DNA of 64,000 bases from Prinsepia uniflora (GCA_032719365.1 CM064861.1:76938863-77002862), one strand, 5' to 3'. Positions 21,611 through 34,538 are shown, counted from the first letter of the stretch. A program made the numbers and translations. Notes: generated by a model not told the origin, from the letters alone.

Positions 21611-22053
21611 CTTGTGTCTATCCTCGTGTAAAAAAATAATAAATACCTTTTCGGTCATCGTATTTATTTTCATTTGTGTTTTAAATTTTAACTATTTTGA
21701 TTGTATGTGCTGTCCAAAGATTGCAATGTGAATAACACAATCACCAGCCGAGCACTGTGTGTAGGGATGTGACGTGACATTGGTTAAATCAAAACATAAT
21801 AAATTTAAGCAACCTATTGTATTGTTTTATGAGATAAACATAGCTCTAGCTTTGTTATCAATGAGGATGGCCATAGTAGCATGGACACGGTCACACGAAT
21901 ATCATTTCGTGTATATTGAAAGCATAGAAATACCTACGTCCGTATTCATATGGTTACCCTTAAAGCATCTCCAATGCTAGGATATAAACTTACCGAAATT
22001 AAAGTTTTACAATTTTGAAATCAAAGTTTGTGGTACATGGATCGAAAAATTAG
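21611..22053. other. AT-rich 3' flank of the GRDP gene
   Basis: No coding signal and no recognised repeat. It marks the return to ordinary intergenic DNA after the host gene. Confidence 0.4.
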
Positions 22054-22417
22054 GAGTTATATACACAACACTCTTAAGATTTTTTGTGTCTTCGCAAACA
22101 CCCCCCTCATGTTTTAGACCTTACACAAATATCATTTTAGGTTCAAAAAACATTGTACATAAACTCATTTTTTTAAATAATTATCAATTGAAAACTAACT
22201 TCAACTTAAAATAATATTTTCAGAATTAGAATGATAATGTATTCAAATAAAAATAAGGGCATTTTAGTATTTACATAAATTATATACATTTAACTAAATA
22301 TTTTTATTTTATTTTATGTGTTGTGTAATGTTTTTGAAATTCGATGAGTTGTTTGTGTAAAGTTTAAAATCTAAAAAGGTGTTTATGAAAACATGAGATA
22401 TGTGTGTAAATAACTCA
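22054..22417. mobile_element. Candidate MITE (inverted-repeat element)
   Basis: The left end GAGTTATATACACA and the right end, read on the opposite strand as GAGTTATTTACACA, differ by one base. Imperfect complementarity (CTCATGTTTT, TTTACACAAA) continues inward for about 80 bp. There is no coding capacity. The flanking duplication is unclear. Confidence 0.45.
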
Positions 22418-22540
22418 ACAGGAAGCGGTACATTTTCTTTTGCTCGAAGTGGTAAAAAAAAGTTATATTGTAGATCACAATTGCATTAAATTTGGGTATG
22501 ATTTAATGAAAAATGTTGGGCTATATATTTAAAAGTCCAA

Positions 22541-23047
22541 AAGTAACTCTTGGTACATATAATTTACTCAATTTCCTACTTTAGTTCATATAGTTTCAAT
22601 TTGACTCATAGCAATTCAAGGACATATCCAAATTTCCACCAAGTTAATTTATGGAATAAGGACATGTTCCTCACATAAATGGGTATTTCATCTAGGTTAG
22701 AATTGTATATTGTTTATTTATTTTTTTCATGCTCATGTTTCATATTTTCGTGCTCATATTACAATATAAATTACGAAACGATTTTCTAGTATCAAGTAGT
22801 AGGAAAATTAAATAAAAAGGATATGTAACTATACTGTAACAATATATATATAATTTTAATATAACAAAAATATCCTTTCATAAGTGGAGTATAAAAATAT
22901 TCTATTAAATAACTGGATGAAAATTTAGATGTGTCCTTAAATAGCTATGAATATGAAATTATATGGTTAAAATCAGTCAAATTGAAACTGCATGAACTAA
23001 TTAAAGTGAGAAATTTAATAAACTATAGTGACAAAAAGTGATTTCTA
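22541..23047. mobile_element. Candidate MITE or foldback element, about 500 bp
   Basis: The two halves are imperfect inverted repeats over roughly 100 bp each. TTTAGTTCATATAGTTTCAA on the left matches the complement of TTGAAACTGCATGAACTAAT on the right. TCAAGGACATATCCAAATTT on the left pairs with AAATTTAGATGTGTCCTTAA. It is AT-rich, non-coding and has no obvious superfamily signature. Confidence 0.6.
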
Positions 23048-23076
23048 GCAAAATATATATATATATATGCATATAA

Positions 23077-23628
23077 TGTAACGATTATATTTCTAATGAT
23101 TCGAAAATTCGAGAAATGTAATTTCGAAAAGTTTGTTTGTAAATTTCGAAAAGTGACTTCTAGTGATTGGTGCTTGAGTGAGGATTGATTGTGTCAGGTT
23201 ACTGAAAATTGCTTGACTGATTGGTATTGGATTGGATGGTCTAATTTACTAGTATTGACTGGTCGGTTTGACTTTTTGACATTGGATTGGTTGAATTGAT
23301 GTGATGGATTGATTTCAATTTCGAATGTTTACGTTCTATGCATGCATATATTCTTGTTTATAAAAATGGAGATTAAAAGTTTATGTTTCTTGAAATGTGT
23401 TTTTAAAATTTGTATTTTTATCCACTTATACTTTTTATGTTTTTAATGACCCTACAGGTCATTGCACGAAGATTAGGATTGATCATGAGGCAAAGACATA
23501 AGTATGAGGTCAGTTTGAGTATCCCTTGTCTGACAAGTGTTGAGAGTAATTTCGGTATTTTAGATTTTTGTTAGACAGAAGTAGGATTGGGCCGGATTAT
23601 CATAATGTTTTAAAAGTGGGCCCAATCA
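23077..23628 (+). mobile_element. Short or deleted solo LTR of the gypsy type seen elsewhere in the window
   Basis: It starts TGTAACGA, ends GGGCCCAATCA and is flanked by TATAA and TATAT (4 of 5 match). It contains the diagnostic block TATCCCTTGTCTGACAAGTG and the CCACTTATAC / GACCCTACAGGTCATTGCA stretch also found near 33050-33170. At 552 bp it is much shorter than its relatives, so it carries a large internal deletion. Confidence 0.65.
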
Positions 23629-23959
23629 TATATTTGAGAGTTCATTTGGATACAAGTGTTGAGATAAAACTAACGACTATATCACTAAAAGTTGAAATTT
23701 GGAATTAAATGTTGAGGTCCGACTAAATATTGTATATCCTAAGTTCAAATAACTTTTTTTGAGAGCTAGGGGAACATATCAAAAACAAAACACATTGGAT
23801 GCGCTTCAAGCACGAAAACCTCAACTCGTACCTACATATCACATTGCTACTTAGGCCCATATGCATTATAACTCCCACAAACACCCACTCATCTTGCTTC
23901 ATCTCTTTCGTCTTGAGATTCTTAATTAATATTACTAATATCTTTCATTTGTTTCATGT

Positions 23960-24130
23960 ATAAAAATAATTTTGACAATAGCATGAATGATCTTTAAATG
24001 ATGATTTAAGGAATGAATAATTTTTATTATGAATTATGGATATATATAAAAATAATTTTGACAATAGCATGAATGATCTTTAAATGATGATTTAAGGAAT
24101 GAATAATTTTTATTATGAATTATGGATATA
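23960..24130 (+). repeat. 86-bp tandem duplication
   Basis: Units at 23960 and 24046 are essentially identical (ATAAAAATAATTTTGACAAT...). They lie in AT-rich intergenic DNA just left of the LINE. Confidence 0.9.
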
Positions 24131-24486
24131 ACAACTTCCCTATTCAAATGGTAAAATAACACGTCATGAGATAAAGAATAATCTTTACATCCTATATGTA
24201 CTGGTATTTCCTCGTGTGTGTGAGTGTATATATATATATATATTATAATCAAAATCATTCATTTCTTAAATCATTATTGTAAGATTTTTTTTTGGTAAGG
24301 AAATATATTCAACCAAAGAAAAAGAAACTCCCAGAGCCAAACCTAAAGAGAAACAAGCAAGCACAAGGGCATTAAAAACACACATACAAGGCAATGCCCC
24401 CTGACACAACTACCAAAGGCAGCAACCAATAAGAACAGCCAAGAAGCTAACTAAAGCCTAAACAACAATAGTCCAGCCAACAAGAT

Positions 24487-25450
24487 TACTAGAGCCTAAA
24501 CTTCAATATTCCAATTACACAAGAGGCGCATATTAGTCTCACTTGGAGGAACCTTGAGAGAGGAAAAACGACTTTGGGTCAAATTAACAATGGAAAGAAG
24601 GATAGAGTGAGTTGGAAGTCTTTTTGCAGTAAATACACGAGAATTACACTCCTTCCATAATACATAAATAGAAACAGCAAAGGAAATCTTAAGGATCACC
24701 GATTTCAAAGATGAGCCACTCCAATTTACTGTAGTCATTGCAACGAAAGAAGGCCATAAAAGAAATAACCAATGAACACCACTCTTACTTAAAACAGTTG
24801 CCCAAATACTCCCAGTCACGGGACAATTAAAAATATGATCATGAGATTGCAACTCTCTATTACAAAAAACACATTCAAGGTTAGATCTTGTAGTAGAGTG
24901 ACCAATGCGATTAAAAGTCGATAACTTCAATTTCAAAGTAAGCCAAAGAATGAAAGCGGCATGAAGGATACAAGCGGAAAATCACACAAGTTTGGACCAC
25001 CTACACTGAGGCTTATGAACTCTGAGAGCATGCCATATGGACGCAAAAGAAAAAAGGTCGCTGGTATTCAGGGACCAGGAAATAGCATCACTAGGAAGAA
25101 GGGATAACGAAAGTAATTCAGACTCAGCTTGGATAGCCCGCAATGGCCCAAAAGAGAAAGATGGCCATCTCCAAGTAGAACTAGACACGACCTGATTGGC
25201 CCCACTATGAATCCCAGAGATGGTAATCAAAGCGTCACCACCCCCACTCAAGTAAAGACCCAAACTGTGGCCAGTTATCAAGCCACAAAAAGTTAGTTGA
25301 GCCATTACCCACCACAAACTTAATAAACGGATGAATAATGGGAGGAAACTTCCATGAATAGGAAGCAGAGGGGGAAATATCCCAAAAAATCACAGATATA
25401 ATAAGCTTTTACCCAGTCTGACCACAAGTTCCCGGAGGCATCATAACACA
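24487..25450 (-). pseudogene. LINE ORF2 fragment: C-terminal zinc-binding region
   Basis: This is the continuation after the solo LTR. A degenerate linker (25317-24982) ends at TGA 24982, which fits a TGG to TGA change because WSKLV and FSACILHAAF join there. A zf-RVT domain follows with CVFCNRELQSHDHIFNCP (C-x2-C-x7-H-x4-C) near 24830-24880, and hydrophobic helices to about 24490. It is not functional. Confidence 0.85.
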
Positions 25451-25455
25451 AGAAC

Positions 25456-28225
25456 TGACAGGACCCCGTCCCAACTGGACGTCAAAAACCGTGCCCGGTC
25501 CTGCTCTCGTCTGACAAGTCAACCAAAGGCCCAAAACTACCCTCCAGTGCTTGCCAGACAAGGGATGTTTGCGCTGATTTCTGCTGCTACCTCTGCCTCA
25601 CGATTAGTCCCGAACCTCGTACCATGGCCTGGAGGGTCACAAAACAGAAAAGGTGTGAGTGCACAAAAATGACCTCTTATAAAAAAACGTTTTCCAAAAT
25701 ACATTCTTACCCTCCAGTTTTCACAAACTTGCATGCATATCATAAAACACGAGTAATAGTAGGAAATCATTCAAGTATGAACAGTGGACCGATAAAATCA
25801 AAACATATTTTCCCATGGTCCGTAAAACTCATGTTCACCAAATCAGTTCATGCTATAAAGCATCAAATCCCGGCTCTCAGGCCAAAACATATGAAAACAT
25901 AATCACCTTGCCACAAAGACCAAAAACCCGTACTCAATACCAGTACGTCATCACAAACAACATCAATCAGCACTATTCACAAGTGCACAGTCAATCAATC
26001 AATCCAATCAATCCGCACTACTCACAAGTGCACAAACTATCACACAGTCACATCTGCACTACTCACAAGTGCTGCACTACGCGTAGGCCAATATCCAGCC
26101 ACACTCTCGGGATCAGACACCTCTGGGCTTAACCCTCGGGCTCAGTCACATCTGGGCGAACACATCCCGAGGCTCAGACACATCCGAGTGGTACATCCAG
26201 GCTCAGTCACATCCGAGAAGATGGCTACCATAGGATTAACTCATAATCCTACAATCACATCCCCCAAACTCCGGTCGTCTGGTAATTCCCCCCAAGCTCC
26301 GACCGTCTGGGCATTTCACAATCACAATGAAAACCATCTCGGGAATTACATCCCAAAACATTTCAATCAAATCTTGACTTCATACAAAGTCAAGATCATT
26401 CCCGACAGGGTCTCAAGCCCCAATTACCATTTATACGTAAATCTTAAAAATCACATTTAAACCAATAAAATAATCCAGAAATCATCATTGACTCACCAAC
26501 TAAGTCCAAATATCATTTTAGAAATCCTTTTAACTCCGGGCCTAGCCCAAAACATCATTTGCACGTTCTTCACAAAACGTGCCCGAAAGACTGATTAAAA
26601 TAATCATAAAATCACAAGAAATCATCAATTTCATCAAATTCACAAGTGACTCCAAATTTGAGTCAAAATCACTATCCAGTTGGGTCTCACGCCCAAAATA
26701 TTATTTTCGCGCAAATCCATGCATTCGCAAGCTCAGTTGCCATTTTCACGTAAATCCGTGAAACCAATCCTTGACTCATTCCCGAGTGAATACATCTTTT
26801 TTAATCCCTGACTCATAAACCGAGTCCAAACATCATTTTCAATCAATTTCAATCCCAGACTCATAACCCGAGTCCAAACATCACTTTTAACCAATTTCAT
26901 AATTTCTTGAAAATCGTGCCAAAAATAATATAATAATCCATAAAATCGAGAAATCACCGGATTGAAACATCAATCATGCCAAATCATATAAAATCATATA
27001 ATAAAGCATTTAAAACATATATGCATGCATCACGGTTAGAAAACAAAGTCCACTCACACACACCGTCCAAAACGGTCAGTTTTCGAGCTGCACGTTTTTC
27101 CGTAAATTCAAGAAATCACAATTCTTGTCCAAAATCATTATAGAGGGTTACTAACATCTCAAAATACTTCATATATTTTTCCCCAATTTTTCTGGAATTT
27201 AAATATGTATTTTAAACGTAAAACAAAATTTCGGATACGCAGAACATTAACGAAGCGATATCTGATTTCCTCGAAACCAGTGTCAAAATGTTCGTTACAC
27301 TGAGAGGATTCAAAGTCATGTTGACCTCACCTTGAAACATGGCCGTACGCGCCCTCACGCGCCGCCGTGAGTGGCTGCACGTGAAACCCACGCGCCAGCT
27401 ACAGTACTCGTCTTCCTCGCCCGTTTTACTGATAAATGGGTACTTTTGCCCGCGAGGTGACCCGATTAATTTCCTATTAATTCGACACCTTTTTCATCAA
27501 TTGAACATTTCTTTAGCTTCGGTTTAAGGTTGGATGGAGACTCAGTTTTGGTTGTACACGGTTAAGAAAACACAAAGAAGATTAATGGAGGTTCAAAGGA
27601 TTAAAAATTAATTAACAATTAATAAAACACAATGATCATGTTTTCCCTAAAACATGGATCAAACTTTAGGCCCTAAATCAAGGGATGGGTGACACTTGTC
27701 ACTCATCCAGGTGTGTTCAATCATCGGGTACTTTTCATAATAAAATAATATTTTAATCAAAATCCTGGTTTGTTCAGTTAATCGAGTTCGTTCCCGTGAC
27801 CATAACTTCGTCGTCGAATCTCCGATTTCGGCATGCCGCCTGTCATTGGATTCGTATCGACAAGACCTACGTAACGGTCCTTGGCCCTCATCCATTAGAC
27901 TTCCCGGGTCAAAACTCAACATTTGGCCCCTTTTTAGCCAAATTACCAAAATACCCCTCAACTTCCGAACGTCATAACTTCTTCCTCGAATGTCAGAATC
28001 GAACGTGTCACTTGTCTATGAACTCGTGACGTCCCTAACTACGTCACAGTCATCGGTCAAAGTCAGTTTGACCGCCCGAACTAAAAGTCAACATTTTGCC
28101 CACGTCTAGGGACAAAACGGTCATTTTGCACATTTCATCCGATTTCACTCAACTAATCCCAGATTAGTCATTCTAAACCATAATTAATTAATATTTGATT
28201 CCGATATTCGGAACGGGTCGTTACA
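25456..28225 (-). mobile_element. Solo LTR of a gypsy element, nested in the LINE
   Basis: It reads TGACAGGACCCCGTCCC to GGAACGGGTCGTTACA on the + strand, with a perfect 5-bp duplication AGAAC (25451-25455 and 28226-28230). No primer site or internal domain follows, so recombination between two LTRs removed the rest. Its middle is a set of loose repeats (TCACATCCGAG near 26090-26230, CTCATAACCCGAGTCCAAACATCA near 26800-26890). The ends resemble those of the 8579-16359 chromovirus, so it belongs to the same broad group. Confidence 0.92.
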
Positions 28226-29041
28226 AGAACCATATATAATGAGCCATTAGGGCTTTGTTCCAAGTATAAAGGGACTGCAACCTAAGACCACCCCCCCTTC
28301 CTCCTTGGGACAACATACATCACTCCAAGCCAACTTTGCTAAATAGGGCCCCTCCAGATGACCAGACCAGAGAAAACAACGCATGATGTGCTCAATTTTC
28401 AAGAGGATTTTCTTAGGAAGGAATAAATGAGAAGCCCAAAAAGCCTGGAGACTGCAAAAAACGACCTTCACTAACACTAACGTGCCAGCAAAAGACAAGA
28501 CCTTATTTTCCCACCCTCTAATACGGGTCGCCACACACTCCACCAAAGGAGCACAATCAGAGTATCACAATTTAGTAATAATGAGAGGAATTCCTAAATA
28601 ACGTATAGGCAAAACTCCAGGTTGAATCCCAAAAAACTGAAACGCCCACCCCCTCATAGAAACACCCAACCAAGCCGAGAAGGCTTCACATTGACCCAAA
28701 TTTGGATGAAGACCCGAAACTCAAGAAAATTGATCTAGAACAGATTTTAGAATTCGAATATAAAGCCTATCCCCACGAGAAAATAAAAGAAGGTTATCAG
28801 CAAAGGCCACATGAGAAATATGTACCTTGTCACATCTCCTGTGATATCGAAATCTGGGATTGGCAGCAATGTGAGCCCTCAACATTACTTAAAAAATCTA
28901 CATACCAATGACAAAAAGAACTTAGTAAGCTCACCATTCACAGCCACCGAAAACTTAGTGGAAGATATACAACTCTGGATCCAAACAATCATACAGTCGG
29001 GGAAATTGATATCCCAAATAGCTGCCAAAAGGAACTTCTAA
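28226..29041 (-). pseudogene. LINE ORF2 fragment: reverse transcriptase
   Basis: Reading down from about 29041: SSTKFSVAVNGELTKFF, then after a gap CDKVHISHVAFADNLLLFSR, then a GVLPIRYLGIPLI block. After a TGA at 28565 comes RIRGWENKVLSFAGTLVLVK and FLPKKILLKIEHIMRCFLW. These are RT motifs of plant L1 elements in order. The catalytic FADD box reads FADN, so the second Asp is lost. There are several frame changes. Confidence 0.85.
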
Positions 29042-29066
29042 TCAGGCGAGTAATTATTGTAAGATT

Positions 29067-29502
29067 ATTTACACACACAAAAATGAGTTAAATTTTAGAT
29101 CATTTAAGCCATTTATATGTGTAAAGTAAATGAAAAGTATACTATAAGAATCTTTATTGTTATCAATAACATTGATTTGCTCTTATATATGAATAACAAA
29201 ATAACTTCTAAAACTATTAATTTTTTACAATCTTTAAATAATTATTTATAAATTAAATATATATTAGGGATTATTCTATATATATATATATATATATGAC
29301 CATTTAAATAACTACTACTAAAATGGAATGGAAGCTGAAGGCAGGCACACTCAAAATTCCACAATGGAGGGTCACAGTTTTTATTTTGAAGATGACATGC
29401 AAGCTCTATCTCCTTCTGTGATTCAAAACTCAAAATTTCAAATTATGATTCAAAATTAAAAAAAGTGGGGATAGGGGACTTTGGTGTCCTCAACCACATT
29501 TA
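29067..29502. other. AT-rich DNA with a dispersed segment also found near 48000
   Basis: From about 29362 the sequence AATTCCACAATGGAGG and the next ~110 bp resemble 48008-48120. The last part (29439-29502) recurs at 30787-30842. No protein was recognised. A (TA)n run lies at 29276-29298. Confidence 0.5.
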
Positions 29503-29548
29503 GGGATCATCAAATAAGTTTTTTTAGGGATTATTAAAAAATGTCAAA

Positions 29549-30470
29549 TTATTGATATCGACGGATATATCGCTAGCCAAATTTACGGATATCTCGCTCT
29601 AAATATTGATATCGTTTACAGTCAATAAAAATGACTGAAATTTAGTCTCATAGTTGGAAATTTTCAATGAAACTTTTCGAAATACTTAAGTACCCAATAA
29701 TGGTTATATATGACTAATAAAGTTATAAAATGATTTTGTTATAATAAATATATGATGAATAATATGATACAATATGATTCTGACAATGACTATCATTATA
29801 AAATCTTAAATATAAACAGAAATTGAAGTGAATTACTATAATTGAATGTTAATATAATAAAAACCATAACAATAAGCATAAAAAAAAAAATTGATGGAAG
29901 AAAAATGATAAAATAAGTCCAAATATATTTAAAATTGGAAAAAAAAAGATGAAAAAATAGAGCCAAACTTTGTTCAAAAATTGGAAGGAATTGATATATT
30001 TAAAATTGAGGAAAAACGAAAAAAAAAAGAGGACAAATTTTGTTGAAAATTTGGAAAAAAAAAATATTCAATAACTGAGGCCCTTGGGGGTCGAACCCTG
30101 GAACCTTAGTTAAGAAACAAAACACACAACCAACACTGCTGGCCAGCCTGATTGGATATTTAAGCAACGTATAATATATAAAGTATACAAACTAACAGTC
30201 ATCTTCTTCCTCCAGCGGGTCTGCAACTCGGGTTTTTCGACTAGACATCATGACCCCACTCAAACTATTTCATTTTACGTCCAATGTTCACCAAATTAAT
30301 AGTCCATCTTCATCGTTTTGATCCCAGAAAGGGATATGTGAGCTCAAAACAAGAAAAAATTTCAATATTTAGGAAAATTTCTTTCACCCCCCATTTAGGA
30401 GTCACCGACTAGAATTATCGATATATCGGCAATATATCGGTGGTTTCCGTTGATATTTTCATCCATGGGT
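29549..30470. mobile_element. Candidate non-autonomous DNA element with GATATATCG subterminal motifs
   Basis: The left end (29556-29625) has TGATATCGACGGATATATCG and further ACGGATATCTCG. The right end (30415-30470) carries CGATATATCGGCAATATATCGG and, on the opposite strand, ATATCAACGGAAACCACCGA. The ends are therefore loosely inverted and motif-rich. The interior is A-rich with no open frame. Superfamily and exact ends are undecided. Similar sequence (29439-29502 and 30787-30842) flanks it on both sides. Confidence 0.45.
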
Positions 30471-31051
30471 ATTAATGTGTAGTATATCCATTTAGACCCA
30501 TTTTTTAACTTTTAGGAGTCTATCAAAACCCTACTCATTAGGTAATGGGTACCTATTTACTTTTTTCCTTTCATTTTTTCCCCTAACTTTTCATTTTGCT
30601 TTTAACATCTAATTTTTTTTCCTTTTCATTTTTTCTTGCTTTTCATTTTTTTATTTTTTCCCATTCGTTATAATAAAAGTTCATAATATTACATCTTACA
30701 GTTTAATTTATAAAATTATAACAAGAGAATGAGGACGTTTGTGAAAGTTTGATCATCTTCATTGTTGCCATCATCATAAAATTGTCAAATTATGATTCAA
30801 AATTAAAAAAATGTGGGGATTTTGGTGTCCTCAACCACATTCATTGCAAATGATTGCCCCTCCACATATTAAACTGCAGATTGATAATTTGAATTTGGAT
30901 ATGATTCTACCTTGCTCAATGTTCCTACCCAAAATATTTTTCTCATTTCAAGAATTGAGTGTCTTGAGGCAACCGTTGTTGGACCTCCGTGCGGAACCTG
31001 GTCTGCAGAGCATGGGGCACGCCACTCGTAGTGTCTCTTATTGTTGGTGAT
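30471..31051. other. AT-rich DNA and second copy of a dispersed segment
   Basis: 30787-30842 repeats 29439-29502. Its continuation (CCTCCACATATTAAACTGCAG and on) resembles 48110-48175. An open stretch at 30811-31050 has no recognisable domain and is not called a gene. Confidence 0.4.
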
Positions 31052-33257
31052 TGTGATGACCCATATATACGAAAAAGGTAATTCCGAAGATTTGGAAGGA
31101 AATAGACGTTTTTGCCCCTATTTTAAGTGGTCAAAAGTTGAATTTTTGATCGAGATACATTTTGCAAATTTTTCCAGGATCGTTACATAGGTCTCGAAGC
31201 ACTGAATCCGTATACAGGCGGCACATCAAAATTGAAGTTCAGATGTATTAGTTACAGGTCTTGGAAGGCCATAGGTATTTTGGTAATTTATGTTTAGAAT
31301 GGAAAAACGGACTTTTCATCGTTTGATGAGTCAACATGTCTTTACAGGTTGGTGACATCTGTCACCATGGGAATTCGATTGTTGGCAATACGTGGTCATC
31401 TGTGCGCTGTGAATTAGTGGGTTTGTTCGAATTTGGGTAGAAGTGGAAATTGGGAAAACAAAAGAGTTGAACAACCAAAACTCATTCCAATTGATCATAC
31501 ACCAGTTACTCGAGACAATAGAGAGAACAAAGGAATTGGGAGAGAACTAAGAGAGAAAAACCAAGAGAAAAGAAAGAAAAGAGGAAGAAAAACTCGAAAA
31601 CCCAAACCCAGCAAATTCGGAATTTCAGAAATTCAAATTCGAATCCTTAAGATATGATTGTTGGAATTGGATTGTGTTTAAGCTTTCTGAGGTTCTTACG
31701 AACTAAACCATCACAAGTTTGAAAGGAATTGACAAGGAAGTCGCCCAGAACGAACCTGCAACACCTTCAAATTTCCAGTTTGAAATTCGAGTAATTTGAG
31801 GCAAGGAAATGTCAAATTGAACTTGCAAATGTATTTATAAGAGTACTAGGATGGTTTCTGATTGATTGGAAACAAGAAATTGGTTGAATTTAACTGGAAT
31901 GGAAAACGGGTCAAAAACCGAGTCGCTCAACCCGTTTGCAGAGCAAACGGGTCGAGAAGACAATGAATAGTGCAGGCGCGTAGAGGCGCATGAGCACTCG
32001 ATCGGATACCATTTAGTTATAGTTTTGTGTATACGAAGCATATGTATACATTTTAAATAGGTATTTGAATTCTGAAAAATTAGGGAATTTTAATGTGAGA
32101 TTACTTGAGCTATTAGTGACCCTCGATAATGGTTTTTAACAGGATTGGTGATTCCTGAAATTACATAGGAGCGTACGGCTCAAGATCGAACTGCGGGAAT
32201 AGTGTGTGAGTGGAAATTTGTTTTATAAAATGTTATGCATGCATAGTTAAATGTCTTATATGATTGATTGCATGATTTAAGTTGCAATTATTTGAATGAT
32301 GATTTTGTGGATTTAATCATTGGTTTCTAAACGATTTTACAAATTTATGTGAAAATGACATTTCAAGATCGAACCCTGGTTGAGAAATGATTTTGACTTG
32401 GATTTGGATTAAAATGTGATTATATGAATGAATTGATGATTTTTGGATTTGTGAAATGATTTTTAGACGCTGTTTTACGATGTTTTGATGGAATGATGTT
32501 TTGGGCATGAGAACCTGTTGGAAATGATGTTTCAGGCTTGAGACCCTGTTGGAAATGGTTTTAACTTGGTTTTAAATCAATGATGGTTTTGAAACTAATT
32601 TTTTGAATTTATGTTTAGTGGCCCGGATGTGTAATTCCTAGGAAAACCCGGATGTGTAATTCCTGGGAAAACTCGAATGTGTAATTCCCGAGAGAGCTCA
32701 GATGCTTAACTCCCAAAGCACCTCGGATGTGTAATTCCCGAAAAGCTCGGATGTGTAATTCTTAGAAATAACTCAGATGTATAATTCCAGAATTGTCTTC
32801 AAATGCGTAATTCCTGAACTTTAAGTAATGGATTATGTTTGATATTGAGTTTGTATTCAGATGTTTTATGATGACTCCTAGAAATGGATTTTAGGAAATG
32901 TGGGCCACAGGCTTATTGTGAGTCCCACGGTTTGTGTGTGTGATATGATTTGAAATCCAGTTGGTCATGTTTTATCTTATGCATGCATGTTTTATAACTG
33001 CAAGGTAAAGTTCATTTTTGAAATGCATTTTCAAATTATGTTATTTTTGTCCACTCACACCTTTGATGTTTTTTATGACCCTCCAGGCCATTGCAGGAAG
33101 ATCAGGGCTGATTTAGAGGTGGAGGCATGAGCGGGAATCAGTACAGCTATCCCTTGTCTGACAAGTGTTCATGGTGTTTTTGGAACTTCGGTTGACTTGT
33201 TAGACGGAAGCAGGACTAGACACGGTTATCAAAGTACGTTTGGGACGGGTCCTGTCA
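31052..33257 (+). mobile_element. Solo LTR of a gypsy element, opposite orientation
   Basis: It reads TGTGATGACCC to GGGACGGGTCCTGTCA, the reverse of the LTR type at 25456. It shares the CCACTCACACCTTTGATG, GACCCTCCAGGCCATTGCA and TATCCCTTGTCTGACAAGTG blocks. There is no internal domain. A target duplication is not clear (GTGAT left, TGATG right). An array of about eight GGATGTGTAATTCC repeats lies at 32620-32820. Confidence 0.82.
32620..32820 (+). repeat. Tandem array of ~26-bp units inside the solo LTR
   Basis: About eight degenerate copies of CGGATGTGTAATTCCYRGGAAAA. Each unit differs by several bases. Confidence 0.85.
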
Positions 33258-34533
33258 TGATGTGTTACGGCTGATGCTGGATAGGCTAAGCATGATCGGC
33301 CTTTAGTTATGGTCGTTCCATGAATGGGCAAGCTGGGCAGTAAGTAGGCTTTTCAATTCAAGTGTAGGTGTGCCACTAGTAGAAACTGCTACTAGATAGT
33401 GAGGATGGATTCTGTTTTTGGCTAAAAAACATTTCTTCTGATCAAAGTGATCATGAGGTAAGCAGACAAGATTAACTTGCAATGTTCTTTTCTATGACTT
33501 TCTCAAGGACTTTAATGAGTTTTTTCCCACCGTAGTCCAATTTCACCTATTTCATCATGATATTATGGTTGACGACGTTGTTATTTCAGTAGTCAGTGAT
33601 TAGAGATTCTATGTTCCCTCAAGTCAGAATCAAAGTATTCGAAACAATACTCAAAGATGGTATCCCGACATTGAAAGTCTTGAACCACACTTGGATGGTG
33701 TATCTCGAGTACCAATTACTACTTAAGAAAATCTGATTTGTATTGAAATGGAAATGGAAGTAAAAATACCATAATGTAAAAGTATTGGAATTCAACTGAG
33801 TAACAAATGAAATTACAACTGCAATAAAAGTAAATTATTTCCTTCTCATTCAAGCCCATATCAAGTAAGAAATTCCATAAATCATCAACTGAAATGAATA
33901 TCAATCGGAAATCATGCATGCAATGGCAAAGCACTCAAATGCGACGATAAAATGTCAAAAATGACGTTTGAACACCTCAATGACCTTCCATGAACTAGCA
34001 TTTGGTAGTCAAGATTTTTCATGAATTGGTAGTTAGGATGACCTTCTGTGAGCTAGTAGTCAGGATGAATTTCTGTGAGTCGGTAGTTGAAATAATTAAC
34101 CCTTATGATAATATTTAGTCAAAAGAAGATTAATCTTCTACAAGCCTCAACGACCATACGTGAACAAATAGTTGGAATGAGGTTAACCCTTATGCCAATA
34201 TTTAGTCAGAAAGAAGGTTAATGCATGAAATTAAGCTAACCATTATGAAATTGTTGCTAGAGCCGCCGTAAAGATAGTTAGGTGTTTGCATAATTGTCTC
34301 GAGGAGATGAGAACAGAAACTGCATCTTGATTTCCTAGGTCGAAATAAGAAGTTTTTTTCCACAAAGGCCAGCTTTTGTTAAACCATGAAACCTTGGTCA
34401 GGTGTTTAGAGGTTCAAAATTTGATGGAGATCAATTTACTGAGTTTAATTGGTTGATTCTCGATCCTTTGAGAAACTGGTGCCTTCTTCTTTTATAGGAG
34501 GTGAAGAAGTTGATGAAGTTTTCAAGTTGAGCC
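33258..34533. other. Intergenic DNA, no gene recognised
   Basis: It contains a loose repeat of TGTGAGCTAGTAGTCAGGATGA / GTGAGTCGGTAGTTGAAAT phrases at 33990-34100 and TTAACCCTTATG(C/A)(T/C)AATATTTAGTCA twice (34099 and 34184). No coding or element signature was recognised. Confidence 0.4.
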
Positions 34534-34538
34534 TCTAG

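Larger units (their letters stand above)
24287..29052 (-). mobile_element. L1-type LINE, 5' truncated, split by a solo LTR
   Basis: It is flanked by a perfect 14-bp duplication ATTATTGTAAGATT (24273-24286 and 29053-29066), the size expected of target-primed reverse transcription. On the minus strand the 3' end runs into a short A tract, seen as T on the + strand at 24285-24293. The ORF2 remnants are collinear on both sides of a 2.77-kb solo LTR (25456-28225). The 5' end is truncated within the RT domain, so endonuclease and ORF1 are missing. Confidence 0.92.

Noticed and set aside
30088..30106. GGGTCGAACCCTGGAACC, similar to a tRNA T-arm
   Set aside because: No acceptor stem, anticodon arm or D arm can be built around it. 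Such motifs are common in plant repeats.
30811..31050. 79-codon open frame on the + strand
   Set aside because: It overlaps a dispersed repeat, has no recognisable domain and no upstream signals.
31433..31657. Open frame rich in Lys, Arg and Glu
   Set aside because: It lies wholly inside a solo LTR with defined ends and has no domain. An A-rich purine stretch explains the composition.
31047..33262. A perfect target duplication for the solo LTR at 31052-33257
   Set aside because: GTGAT and TGATG do not match without shifting the LTR end, so none is claimed.
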